Shown one piece after another: positions 55,488-64,000 of a stretch of DNA of 64,000 nucleotides (positions within the stretch are counted from its first letter, which is position 1; every line of letters begins with the position of its first letter). The translations under genes were made by a program, and so were the position numbers. Source of the DNA: Corallium rubrum (taxonomy: Eukaryota > Cnidaria > Anthozoa > Scleralcyonacea > Coralliidae); assembly GCA_964035015.1 (NCBI GenBank), contig OZ036006.1, forward strand, positions 13,296,690-13,360,689, given 5' to 3'. The notes beneath the pieces are model-generated. The model worked only from the letters and a program-made list of their open reading frames with translations. It made no database searches and was not told the origin of the DNA.

Positions 55488-57038
55488 ACACAGAATAAGG
55501 ATCAACCAGAAGTCCAACTCTCGGAAAAAAGTGTCCCATTATTTTTATGCGCATGCGCCAGTCCGCCATTTTGAAAGTAAGTGCAACCGGGAAATTATCC
55601 CCCTCGTCCTTACGACCCTCGGGCTCCTGTAGTCAATTACCCTTGGCCTTCTTGTGACCTTTTATTTAACTTTATATTGTTATCTATACATATATAAATA
55701 ATATTTATTAAGTAATAAGTAATTTACTTTAGAAAACATTTCGTTGGAGATGAAATTCTTTGACCACGAGATTATTAAAACTTCAGTACGCGGATACTAC
55801 GGGTAAAAGTCCATGGCAAAAAAGTCCTGTACTCACGAAGCGGGTTTTACATTTCTCGATTAATGCCGACACACTTGTTTATAGAGAAAGATGGCTAAAA
55901 ATTTCGGAACTACGCATTGTTGAAATACATCGAGTACGTATGTTGTTAGAAATTTTATAAGCTTTCATTCGGTATATAGTTCAAATCATAGTGTTACCTG
56001 TAACTTTTTAAAATGTTCAAAATGTTCTGACCATTGACCATAAAAGTTTTAATATTTTTTCATATATTCAAAAGTATGATCACTAATTTGCACCAAAAAC
56101 GTTTTCAACTTCAATTAGAAGTCTGCAAACGTTTCCACTCCTTTCGTATTTGAATTAGCTTCTGTTCAAGAAATATCTTAGGTTCATGCCAGAAGTCTTT
56201 CTGAGGTTATAGCAAACACCAAAACAACAAAAGGCAAAACAAACTTAAGAAATTCATCCATTTCAGACTGTCCATTTCAAAATAATAATGTTTTTTTCAT
56301 ATTTTAAAATACTTCCCAGCAAGAAAATTAAAAGTTCTGACATGAATAGCACTTGACAGTATCCTTTGTTTAATATCTTGCTCAGGGCTGTGCGTTTAGT
56401 ATTTAAAAACAAAATCCAAAATTCTATAACACTTGTGAGGAGTCCATTTTCCATTATATAATTCTTATTTTACGAGCAATGGTGAGAACATTTTGAACAT
56501 TTTAAAAAGTTACAGGTAACACTAAAACTTGAATTATATACCAAATGAAAGCTTATAAAATTTCTAACAACATACGTACCCGATGTATTTCAACAATGCG
56601 TAGTTCCGAAATTGTTAGCTATCTTTTTCTATAAACAAATGTGTCGGCAAAATCGAGAAATGTAAAACCCGCTTCATGAGTGCAGGACTTTTTTGCCACG
56701 GACTTTTACCCGTAGTATCCGCTCACTGAAGTTTTAATAAGGTCGTGGTCAAAGAATTATATCTCCAAAGAATCGTTTTCTAAAGTAAATTACTTATTTA
56801 CTTAACTAAATATTATTTATATATATAGATAACAATATAAAGTTAATTAAAAGGTCACAAGAAGGCCAAGAGTAATTGACTACAGGAGCCCGAGGGTCGT
56901 AAGGACGAGGGGGATAATTTCCCGGTTGCACTTACTTTCAAAATGGCGCCGGGATCGCGAGGCCGACATTTCCCGAGGACGCTTACATCAAAGGTGCCGA
57001 CAGAGAGTTGGACTTTTGGTTGATCCTTATTCTGTGCC
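55488..57038. repeat. Large inverted repeat (foldback), ~550-bp arms
   Basis: The left arm at 55488-56040 is inverted at 56480-57038. Shared landmarks are AGAATAAGGATCAACCAGAAG, TTATCCCCCTCGTCCTTACG, GGCCTTCTTGTGACC, GGGTAAAAGTCCATGGCAAA and CATTTTAAAAAGTTACAGGT. The arms differ by small indels around a ~440-bp unique centre. No transposase was found. It may be a non-autonomous foldback element inserted at the 3' end of the decayed gene. Confidence 0.85.
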
Positions 57039-57065
57039 AGCGATTTCTTATTCTGCTTTGCACAA

Positions 57066-57173
57066 TATGAGCAATATTTATTTGGAGAAAAAAAGAAAAC
57101 CGGCAAAAAAGGCAACAAGCAAGTTTTTCGAAGCAGAGCGGATTATTGAAAGGAGAAATGGACGTGAAAAGGT
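57066..57173 (+). other. Possible first exon, chromodomain-like start
   Basis: From ATG at 57066 a short frame reads MSNIYLEKKRKPAKKATSKF then FEAERIIERRNGREK, and stops at a possible donor, AAAAG|GTACTT (about 57174). FEAERIIERRNGREK resembles the first strand of a chromodomain, but no second exon was found downstream. Weak. Confidence 0.2.
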
Positions 57174-57329
57174 ACTTATGTAATTGGTTATTTGCTAATT
57201 TGGTCTTTGTGTGAAGCTCGGATAGCTTATCCGGCGGATAAGTCCTAGCGAGTGAACAGTACTATTCATGCTTTGAAAGACGGAATTTAAAGTTTATCGG
57301 CCGAGTAGCACAATCCGTTAGATAAACTC

Positions 57330-57655
57330 GTGTGTTATTCAGCACACCTTGGTGTGTTCAATAACTCACCTTAAGATGTGTCTTCTGCTTGTCCAGAATT
57401 TGACACGTTTTAAGGTGTGTTTTTAGAAAGGTGTGTTTTGCAACACACCAACATGTGTTATTCAACACACCAAGGTGTGTTATGTAACACACCTTCAGTT
57501 GTATTGAATAACACACTATAGGTATATTCTTTAACACACCATTAGGTGTGTTATGACACCATGAGATGTGTTATGCAACACACCTTTGCAGTAGAATTGT
57601 TGAACAAGGTGTGTTATAAATAACACACCTTCAGCTGTGTTAAATAAAAAAATAT
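57330..57655. repeat. Alternating ACACACC / GGTGTGT hairpin array
   Basis: About ten modules of AACACACC and GGTGTGTTA alternate in orientation every 15-35 bp, for example CAACACACCAACATGTGTTA and CAACACACCAAGGTGTGTTA. Adjacent modules can pair, giving a chain of small stem-loops. The family is unrecognised. Confidence 0.85.
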
Positions 57656-57659
57656 ATGG

Positions 57660-58468
57660 TAAATACCCAGAACGCATATATGATAAATATATTTATTAAA
57701 TAATAAACACTAATGTTACATGGTTATAGCTATTTATATAATATGGCTTAGTTTAAGTTAATACAACAAAAATAGCAAATCCATGCAGTTTGGCCTTAAT
57801 AAAGGTATTATACAAGTAAAGCTAAATAAAAATGAAATGATTATAAATTGTCCTTTTTATAATAAAGGTATGATGTAACTACATGCAGTTACTGCTGCGC
57901 TTATATACAAAAGTGCTAATATGGAAAAATTGCTTAATATATATAAAGTTTTCATCCTTTCCATTTATATGCAAAATCCACTTATAAGCAAAAACCTAGA
58001 CTAACCACTAACCATGTTACATGTATGTGGTTCTGCATTATATCTAAAATACATCAATGATTCAGCATTTAGGATACTAATGACATATTTAGAATGTTGG
58101 TATTTTCAAAGTGTACTTAACAACAATCCAATCAGCAGTGGCACCAGGGAACATCAGTGGAATCATCTTTTCTTTTGTTGAGAAGTTGGCTTTTGCATCA
58201 TCACTCAATGTGTACCAGTCCAGTCCTGTAAAATGACAAAATTAGTTCAACAATTTGTTAACTAATATTTAATTAAATCAAATATTCAGAGGTATACATT
58301 AACCACTTTGCAACAAAACTCAAAATTTCGATTTATAAGTTAAAATTTTGATTTTGTTGTAATTTTTCTTTGTTAAAATAGTCATTCCATTTAACCCATT
58401 GATGCCTACAATAGGGTGTCTGCGGAATCATAAATTGCTGATAAACATAGGAAGGGGAGTAATGCCAT
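57660..58468. other. Intergenic, no gene recognised
   Basis: AT-rich sequence with no supported feature lies between the hairpin array and the next element. Confidence 0.4.
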
Positions 58469-59118
58469 GAGTAATCCATGCCATTTCAACACAAAAAAAA
58501 CTGATTTGACACCCACCCTCTCCAAATTTCTTTATATTTCGCAGGCAGTTAACATTATGTGGGAATAGTTTAAATCCAAAATTTGAGCATCGTAGCTGCA
58601 ATAGTTTTTGAGATATTGGAATTCGAAATATGGCCCGAAATGGAAAAAAAATGGGTGTGGCCAGTGCCAAATTCACCACTACCTCATTTTACATTTTGAC
58701 TTGTAACTTCATACCCGTACATGGTATATCCATCAAAATTTGCACAAGGATGTATTTGTATGTGTATATTTCAAAAATTGCAATTTCATCTTTGTATCTG
58801 CAACCAGTAATTTGTTATGGCACAGCAAAAAGTCTAATTATGTGTTTCCGAAGACACGAAATATACATCATCTTTATTGGAAAAATTTTTATGGAAGCCA
58901 TACAGACACAACAGTGATTTTTTCCCCACATCATATTCACATGCTATTCTACTTTCAGGCAAACTTTGGTGATGGTTAGTTGCCTGCTTTTAAAATTAGA
59001 GCCCTCTAAAGTTGTCGTATTTTCTAAAGAACTTTAATAGTACGTTTTGGATGTCTCTTAAGAATAAAGTACATTCATTGGGAAATGAGACCACCAAATA
59101 CCTTGTTTGATTCTATCC
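58469..59118 (+). repeat. Left TIR of the ~4.8-kb element
   Basis: The arm runs from GAGTAATCCATGCC through TTCGCAGGCAGTTAACATTATG and GGTATATCCATCAAAATTTG to GATTCTATCC. It matches the inverse of 62654-63294 with scattered differences. Confidence 0.88.
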
Positions 59119-59347
59119 TGTATTAATAGTACATATTTAAAAATGGGGGATACGAATGAATAATGAGCAATGTTCATGTTTTATTTCTGATGACCTGAAT
59201 CACGATGTAGACATGGTTTACAAAATACTGAAAGAGACTGTCAGTTATATACTGGAGCATGTCAATGAAGAATGCAAGTTAGTGCATTATTATTCAGATG
59301 GTTGTGCTGGGCAGTATAAAAACTGTAAGAATTTTCTAAATCTTTGT

Positions 59348-60199
59348 TCACGCTTGTCATAAATGACCCCGAAAACGCCAGAGGTTTTTGTCGCAATTTT
59401 TTCCGATATCCGAGCGCATATTTTGGAAGACTGGTAACGAAATTAATTATCGAAAAATTAGCTTTATTTCTGGGCTTAGGTACCCTTTAGGATTGCCTTG
59501 AATCTCTTGGAAAATATAGCGCGAAAATGGGGGATATTTAGGGATTAAAATGATACCAAGATTGCCATGGTAACATTTGTTTTGGCGCGACAACCTTCGT
59601 CGATCTAAACCCTGTTGAGCAAAATGTCGTCCTTACCCTCGCGGCCTGCGAGCCTGTAAATGTTGATGATTTTCCGCTTCAAATAACTTCTTTATTCGTG
59701 GATATTAACTGCTTGTTTTTAATATTTTGCAAAGCCAAGATGCTTATTGAAAAACGTATGTTTTTTGTTTTTGAAGTTCGTGTTTGAAATCGCTGAAATA
59801 TGCCTTTGATGTCGGCGCTTATATGAAGACATTGCGCCAGCAGTCGGAAACGATTGGAGTAAAAACCAAAGAAGTCCGGACTCAAGCTAAACGCCTTGAG
59901 CGTTTGAATGAAAAGGTATGCAAGGCTGGTGCACAAGTACAGCTTGTGTACATGTATTATTGCTTTATTTTTACTGTGCCACAGACCTATATTTACATAT
60001 AATATTAGCCGATGATATAAATGGCAGAACATGTCTTTATTATGCTTGCTTTAGCTGTGCAGTTAACTGTTACAGAGCTAGCTCATACTCAAAGTGTATC
60101 AGAGCTGTGTATTTGTTGATGTACAACCAGCTGTACCATGCTTCTTTTATTAAACAACTCGAAGGTTTAGTAATGTGAGTTAGGTTATCATTAATCATT

Positions 60200-60278
<79 letters not shown>

Positions 60279-61872
60279 ATGATATTAGGTTTTAGTCCGA
60301 GTGATGAACCATATACTGGAGAAGTAGAGAAAAATCCACTTGGCTCAGCTGGGATTCAAACCCTCAACCTTCGGTTTACTGGCTACAGGTCAAGTTGGGA
60401 GCTGGTAGTCGGTTATTCTCCACCCAAGTTCATTGTCCCATAATAATTGTTCTGTGATTATTTAATCACTAGCTATTTCAATTACAACTGAGCTCTTACA
60501 TGTATCTTTGTCTTTGACACAGACTGACACAGAGCTATTTATATTATGCAATTGTCTTATGATAATATAAATTGTATCAAAGAGCTGTGTTTATTTGCTG
60601 AATATGCACATCGATCTATAAACATCTCATATTATCTTTTTCTGTTTATAGTGTCAAACAATTGTGTTCCAGATGAAGGCACCTTATCTCTTCCAGTGTC
60701 ACCGGCCACCTGGCTGGTGTTGTACCTACTTACAGTTACTGAGGACTATCTGATTTATAGAGTTCTGAATATATGTGTATACATTTATTCTCTTGATTTT
60801 GTAGTACAGCAGCTTTTAAACCTGTGCGGTGATCAGATGCAAAATACTAATTCTTCTCTGTCTTGTTTTATATATTAAACTGAAAATTTAAGCAGAGTTT
60901 GCAGGAGTGTATGTGTGTGTGGGGTTGGGGGGGGGGGGGGGGGAGGGGGTCTGACTGGGTAGGTTTGGGGAAAGGGGTTGATTGGTTTGATAAGAGGTTG
61001 GCTGAGTTTAGGGAAAGGGTATGGTAGAATAATAATGATTTGCAGCTATTACCATGATACACCATTCTTGAATTTAAATATGTATTTCCTTGAAATACAT
61101 GTATCTCCATTTAGTTGATTTAGTGTCACAAGGTTGTTTACATATGCATTTGCTGATAATGCAAAAAAAGCTGCTTAATATAATGGACTTATTGCTCAGA
61201 ACAAAATTGTTTACTCCATATGAAAATATGTGAATATTTTCCCATTTTCACAACAACTATTTTTTGTATATTCAGTTACTGTGTGAAGGCACTGAAGTAT
61301 TAATTGTTTTCTTCTACAAATTTGATGTCTTCAGGGGGGTGCCAAGAAACATTTAGAATACTTCAACTACAATATACTGTACAGGAAGTACAAAAATGTT
61401 TTACATTGATATTTGCCTGTCACTCATTGTCAGGACTGCTGATAATCTCTGTCAAACAAATCATTCACAACTTGAAGCAGATCGTTACTGTGAAAGAAAA
61501 ATAATTGCATGGCACAATACCGAAAATACACAGTGTTTTTCTACTGACAAGCATATTTAACTAGAGTAGAGAACCAGATCTAAGTCATCTGATATTTCAT
61601 TTCGAACATTTGTTATAAATACACCATACGGTCTTCTAGTCAGAAACTATTTTGTAAAAAAAAACACACACACAACCGGAGTAAGCCGAACAGTTTCTGA
61701 GCGATCACGATGCAGTGCCGTACAATTGTCGTACTTCTTTACTGTACAATCGCACTACGAGCAGTAACTCAGTTGCAAGTCCCCGCCATTTTGTTTATTT
61801 TTTGGAGGAAAACCGCTGTGCGCAATGCATGGCGACCTTTGGCGTTTTCGATGTCATTTTTGTCAAGCGTGG
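59348..61872. mobile_element. 2.5-kb insertion nested in the SDGCAGQYKN gene
   Basis: Ends are inverted: TCACGCTTGTCATAAATGAC-CCGAAAACGCCA at the left, matched by the inverse of TGGCGTTTTCGATGTCATTT...CAAGCGTGG at the right. TTGT flanks both sides (59344-59347, 61873-61876). Inside, a frame at about 59775-59918 (SLKYAFDVGAYMKTLRQQ ... RLERLNEKV) looks helical and may be an exon. No transposase was recognised. Confidence 0.7.
60204..60275 (+). repeat. (AT)n microsatellite
   Basis: About 35 AT units lie inside the nested 2.5-kb insertion. A poly-G run of about 18 bases occurs farther along at about 60926-60943. Confidence 0.95.
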
Positions 61873-62653
61873 TTGTCATAAAGAAGATTTCGGGAATCGA
61901 TTGCAAGTGGAATTTCTTTGCGACAAGCCATGGTAAGTCACCGTGCGATGGTGTAGGTGGCACTGTCAAAAGACTTGCAGCAAGAGCAAGTTTGCAAAGA
62001 CCATATGACAAGCAATTACTTTCAGCACAAGAAGTGTTTACATTCTGCAAAGAAGAAATCAAAGGCATTGAGTTCATTTTCATTTCACAGGCAGATATGG
62101 CAATTACAAGAACGACTTTAGAGCCGCGTTACACAAATGCCAAAACTGTACCAGGAACACGCAGCTTCCATCACTTTGTTCCGCTTTCTGCTTATTGCAT
62201 TGGTACAAAAAGTATATCAATGGATCAAAACTATGCACTACAATTTAATTTTTTATCTACCCCTGCCAGTGAACTAATTGTACTTTCAGTGAACTCTTTC
62301 GTTGTATGCTTGTATGATGAAGAAAAATGGATTGGTTTGATTGAAGAAGCTGACAATGATCAAAGAAATGCAAAAATAAGGTTTATGCACCCAAAGTGCA
62401 TCGCAAGATCATATTTCTGGCCAGTGAAAGATGATACTTGTTGGGTTCCGGATGAGAATATTATTTGTAACATTGGTGTTCCAACAACAGTCACTGGGAG
62501 GCAGTACAAACTGCATCCTAAAGACCAAGAAGTCTTACGCGCATTTATGGACAAACAGTAGTGATCTCTACTGCATAGGTTTTGATCGAAGGCAATTTGA
62601 TACAAGAAATAACAGGTACTCCTGGAGAACATAATGTACTGGTAAAAAAAGAA

Positions 62654-63294
62654 GGATAGAATCAAACAAGTTATTTGGTGGTCTCATTTCTCAATGAATG
62701 TACTTTATTCTTAAGAGACATCCAAAATGTACTATTGAAGTTCTTTAGAAAATACGACAACTTTAGAGGGCTCTAATTTTAAAAGCAGGCAACTAACCAA
62801 CACCAAATTTTGCCTGAAAGTAGAATAGCATGTGGATATGATGTGGGGAAAAAATCACTGTTGTGTCTGTATGGCTTCCATAAAAAATTTTCCAATAAAG
62901 ATGATGTATATTTCGTGTCTTCGGAAACACATAATTAGACTTTTTGCTGTGCCATAACAAATTACTGGTTGCAGATACAAAGATGAAAGTGCAATTTTTG
63001 AAATATACACATACAAATACATCCTTGTGCAAATTTTGATGGATATACCATGTACGGGTATGAAGTTACAAGTCAAAATGTAAAATGAGGTAGTGGTGAA
63101 TTTGGCACTGGCCACGCCCACTTATTTGCTTTTTGGGTCATATTTCGCATTGCGATATCTCAAAAACTATTGCAGCTATGATGCTCAAATTTTGAACTTA
63201 AACTATTCCCACACAATGTTAACTGCCTGCAAAATATAAAGAAATTTGGAGAGGGTGGGTGTCATGACTGTGTTGAAATGGCATGGAATTACTC
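62654..63294 (-). repeat. Right TIR of the ~4.8-kb element
   Basis: This is the inverse of 58469-59118, ending in GGCATGGAATTACTC. It follows the stop codon of the internal gene by about 90 bp. Confidence 0.88.
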
Positions 63295-63970
63295 AGGGGA
63301 CATTTTCGGCTGGCTTTAAGGCAGGAATGAATAATAATCATTTGACTGAATACCATTGCTACCACCCCTTCAGAGAGTAAAATCATCTGGAGTGTAAATT
63401 AATGTCAATATTAAACTTTATATACAAATTATATTTAGGACTTAATCTTCCACCATATACTGTGTCACAGACGAGCTCTCAGTAATGACCTACTATACGG
63501 CTACTAGCTCAGTTAGCTTCCCAGGGTCAAGAGTAAGAATCCCTCCAAAGGTCACATACTCACACATTCCTCCTAACTACAAGATTGCAGTTACCGAACA
63601 AACAATTTGGACAGAAAATTCTACTTTCCTAGGAAAATTCTTGCAATTTTGAAGACAATTAGAATATAGGGATGTTTAGTAATGTATAATGAATATGCAG
63701 TATCTGCATATCACTAAAATTATACTAAATGAATATTATTAACTAGTGTTATACCAGTTTGTGTCTTATTTATCAAACTGGTCAACTTTCTAAAATATCC
63801 AGATGTGTGATACGGGTTTTTAGCATATCAATGATACTGATATATATATATATATATACGTGTGGGTTTTGGTCTACGAAACGCAAAGAGTGCTCGATAA
63901 CATATAGTTAGAGCAAATATAGATTTTCGCTTACCTCAAAAGTCTGCAACAGGCTGTTTCATCTAAAAAA
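63295..63970. other. Terminal flank, no gene recognised
   Basis: No coding or RNA feature was identified. A short (TA)n run lies at 63840-63858. Confidence 0.4.
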
Positions 63971-64000
63971 GAATCTTCAGGCAGATCTGCCTGAAGATTC
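63971..64000. repeat. Perfect 30-bp palindrome at window end
   Basis: GAATCTTCAGGCAGA followed by its exact reverse complement fills the last 30 bases, centred between 63985 and 63986. The palindrome may extend beyond the window. Confidence 0.95.

Larger units (their letters stand above)
59141..62561 (+). pseudogene. Truncated SDGCAGQYKN-family gene, split by insertion
   Basis: The first part (59156-59347) encodes CSCFISDDLNHD and HYYSDGCAGQYKNCKNFLNLC. The second (61877-62561) encodes HKEDFG, then after a one-base slip CKWNFFATSHGKSPCDGVGG, TVKRLAARASLQRPYD and a C-terminal domain with WIGLIEEADNDQ and CWVPDENII. Joining the parts across the 2.5-kb insert gives NLCHKEDFG in frame. The N-terminal half known in relatives is missing. 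The conserved SDG..Q-KN and HGK-PCDG-GG blocks recall an RNase H-like DDE fold (candidate acids D and D/H), which is inference. It is probably the remnant of this element's transposase. Confidence 0.6.
58469..63294. mobile_element. Element with ~650-bp TIRs and SDGCAGQYKN gene
   Basis: Arms at 58469-59118 and 62654-63294 are inverted copies, with GAGTAATCCATGCCATTT at the left tip and GAGTAATTCCATGCCATTT at the right. Target duplication could not be defined because the first bases are ambiguous. Between the arms lies one truncated gene, itself split by a 2.5-kb insertion. Frames at 58740-58979 and 62793-63032 are the same TIR sequence and not genes. Confidence 0.75.

Noticed and set aside
58740..63032. 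Twin 79-aa frames as a duplicated gene
   Set aside because: They are the two TIR copies of one element, read in opposite orientation, with no recognisable domain.
1..64000. tRNA, rRNA or snRNA genes
   Set aside because: No cloverleaf with A/B boxes, 5S internal control region or snRNA core was recognised by eye. A covariance search would be needed to exclude small ones.

Overview
The window is metazoan nuclear DNA. Genes have GT-AG introns, the sequence is AT-rich and microsatellite-rich, and almost everything identifiable is mobile. The mix of a THAP/Kolobok transposon carrying a P2RX7-type protein, a pogo element carrying a HIRAN protein, Polinton/adintovirus-like genes and hammerhead-bearing Penelope-like fragments suggests a cnidarian (coral, anemone or hydrozoan). 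That assignment is an inference. No ordinary host housekeeping gene was recognised, and no tRNA, rRNA or CRISPR array was seen.

Layout. 1-5380: gene-poor, with a 2-kb chain of tiny hairpins (970-3065). 5385-7619: compound satellite between direct repeats. 8005-13849: compact virus-derived element with ~1.6-kb terminal inverted repeats (TIRs). It encodes an A32/FtsK-like packaging ATPase fused to a zinc finger, an adenoviral pX-like protein, an acidic cysteine-rich protein, and one small protein carried inside both TIRs. 14955-31605: a pogo/Tigger element (TA duplication) with a DDE transposase and a divergent HIRAN gene. It is split by a 13.5-kb Kolobok-type element (15193-28663, TTAA duplication) that carries a THAP-DDE transposase, a convergent P2RX7-domain gene and two inverted arrays of a 199-bp repeat.

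31692-33097: palindrome of two head-to-head 5' pieces of a second zinc-finger/ATPase gene, one arm split by a PIF/Harbinger-like MITE. 33098-39783 (minus) and 42619-46965 (plus): two divergent decayed copies of one large unrecognised gene family. The first is interrupted by a 4.2-kb AT-flanked transposon with palindromic AAGGATCCTT arrays, the second by a Crypton-like tyrosine recombinase element. 48869-55390: decayed multi-exon gene with a possible PIN/FEN-like nuclease module. 55488-57038: large inverted repeat. 57330-57655: ACACACC/GGTGTGT hairpin array. 58469-63294: element with ~650-bp TIRs, holding a truncated SDGCAGQYKN-type gene that is itself split by a 2.5-kb insertion. The window ends on a perfect 30-bp palindrome.

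Several nestings are proven inside the window. Removing each insert with one copy of its duplication restores the host reading frame or matches an empty-site copy. The best candidates for something undescribed are the small virus-derived element with bZIP-site clusters in its TIRs, the AAGGATCCTT element, the hairpin chain, and three hammerhead-like motifs sharing the same extra nucleotide.
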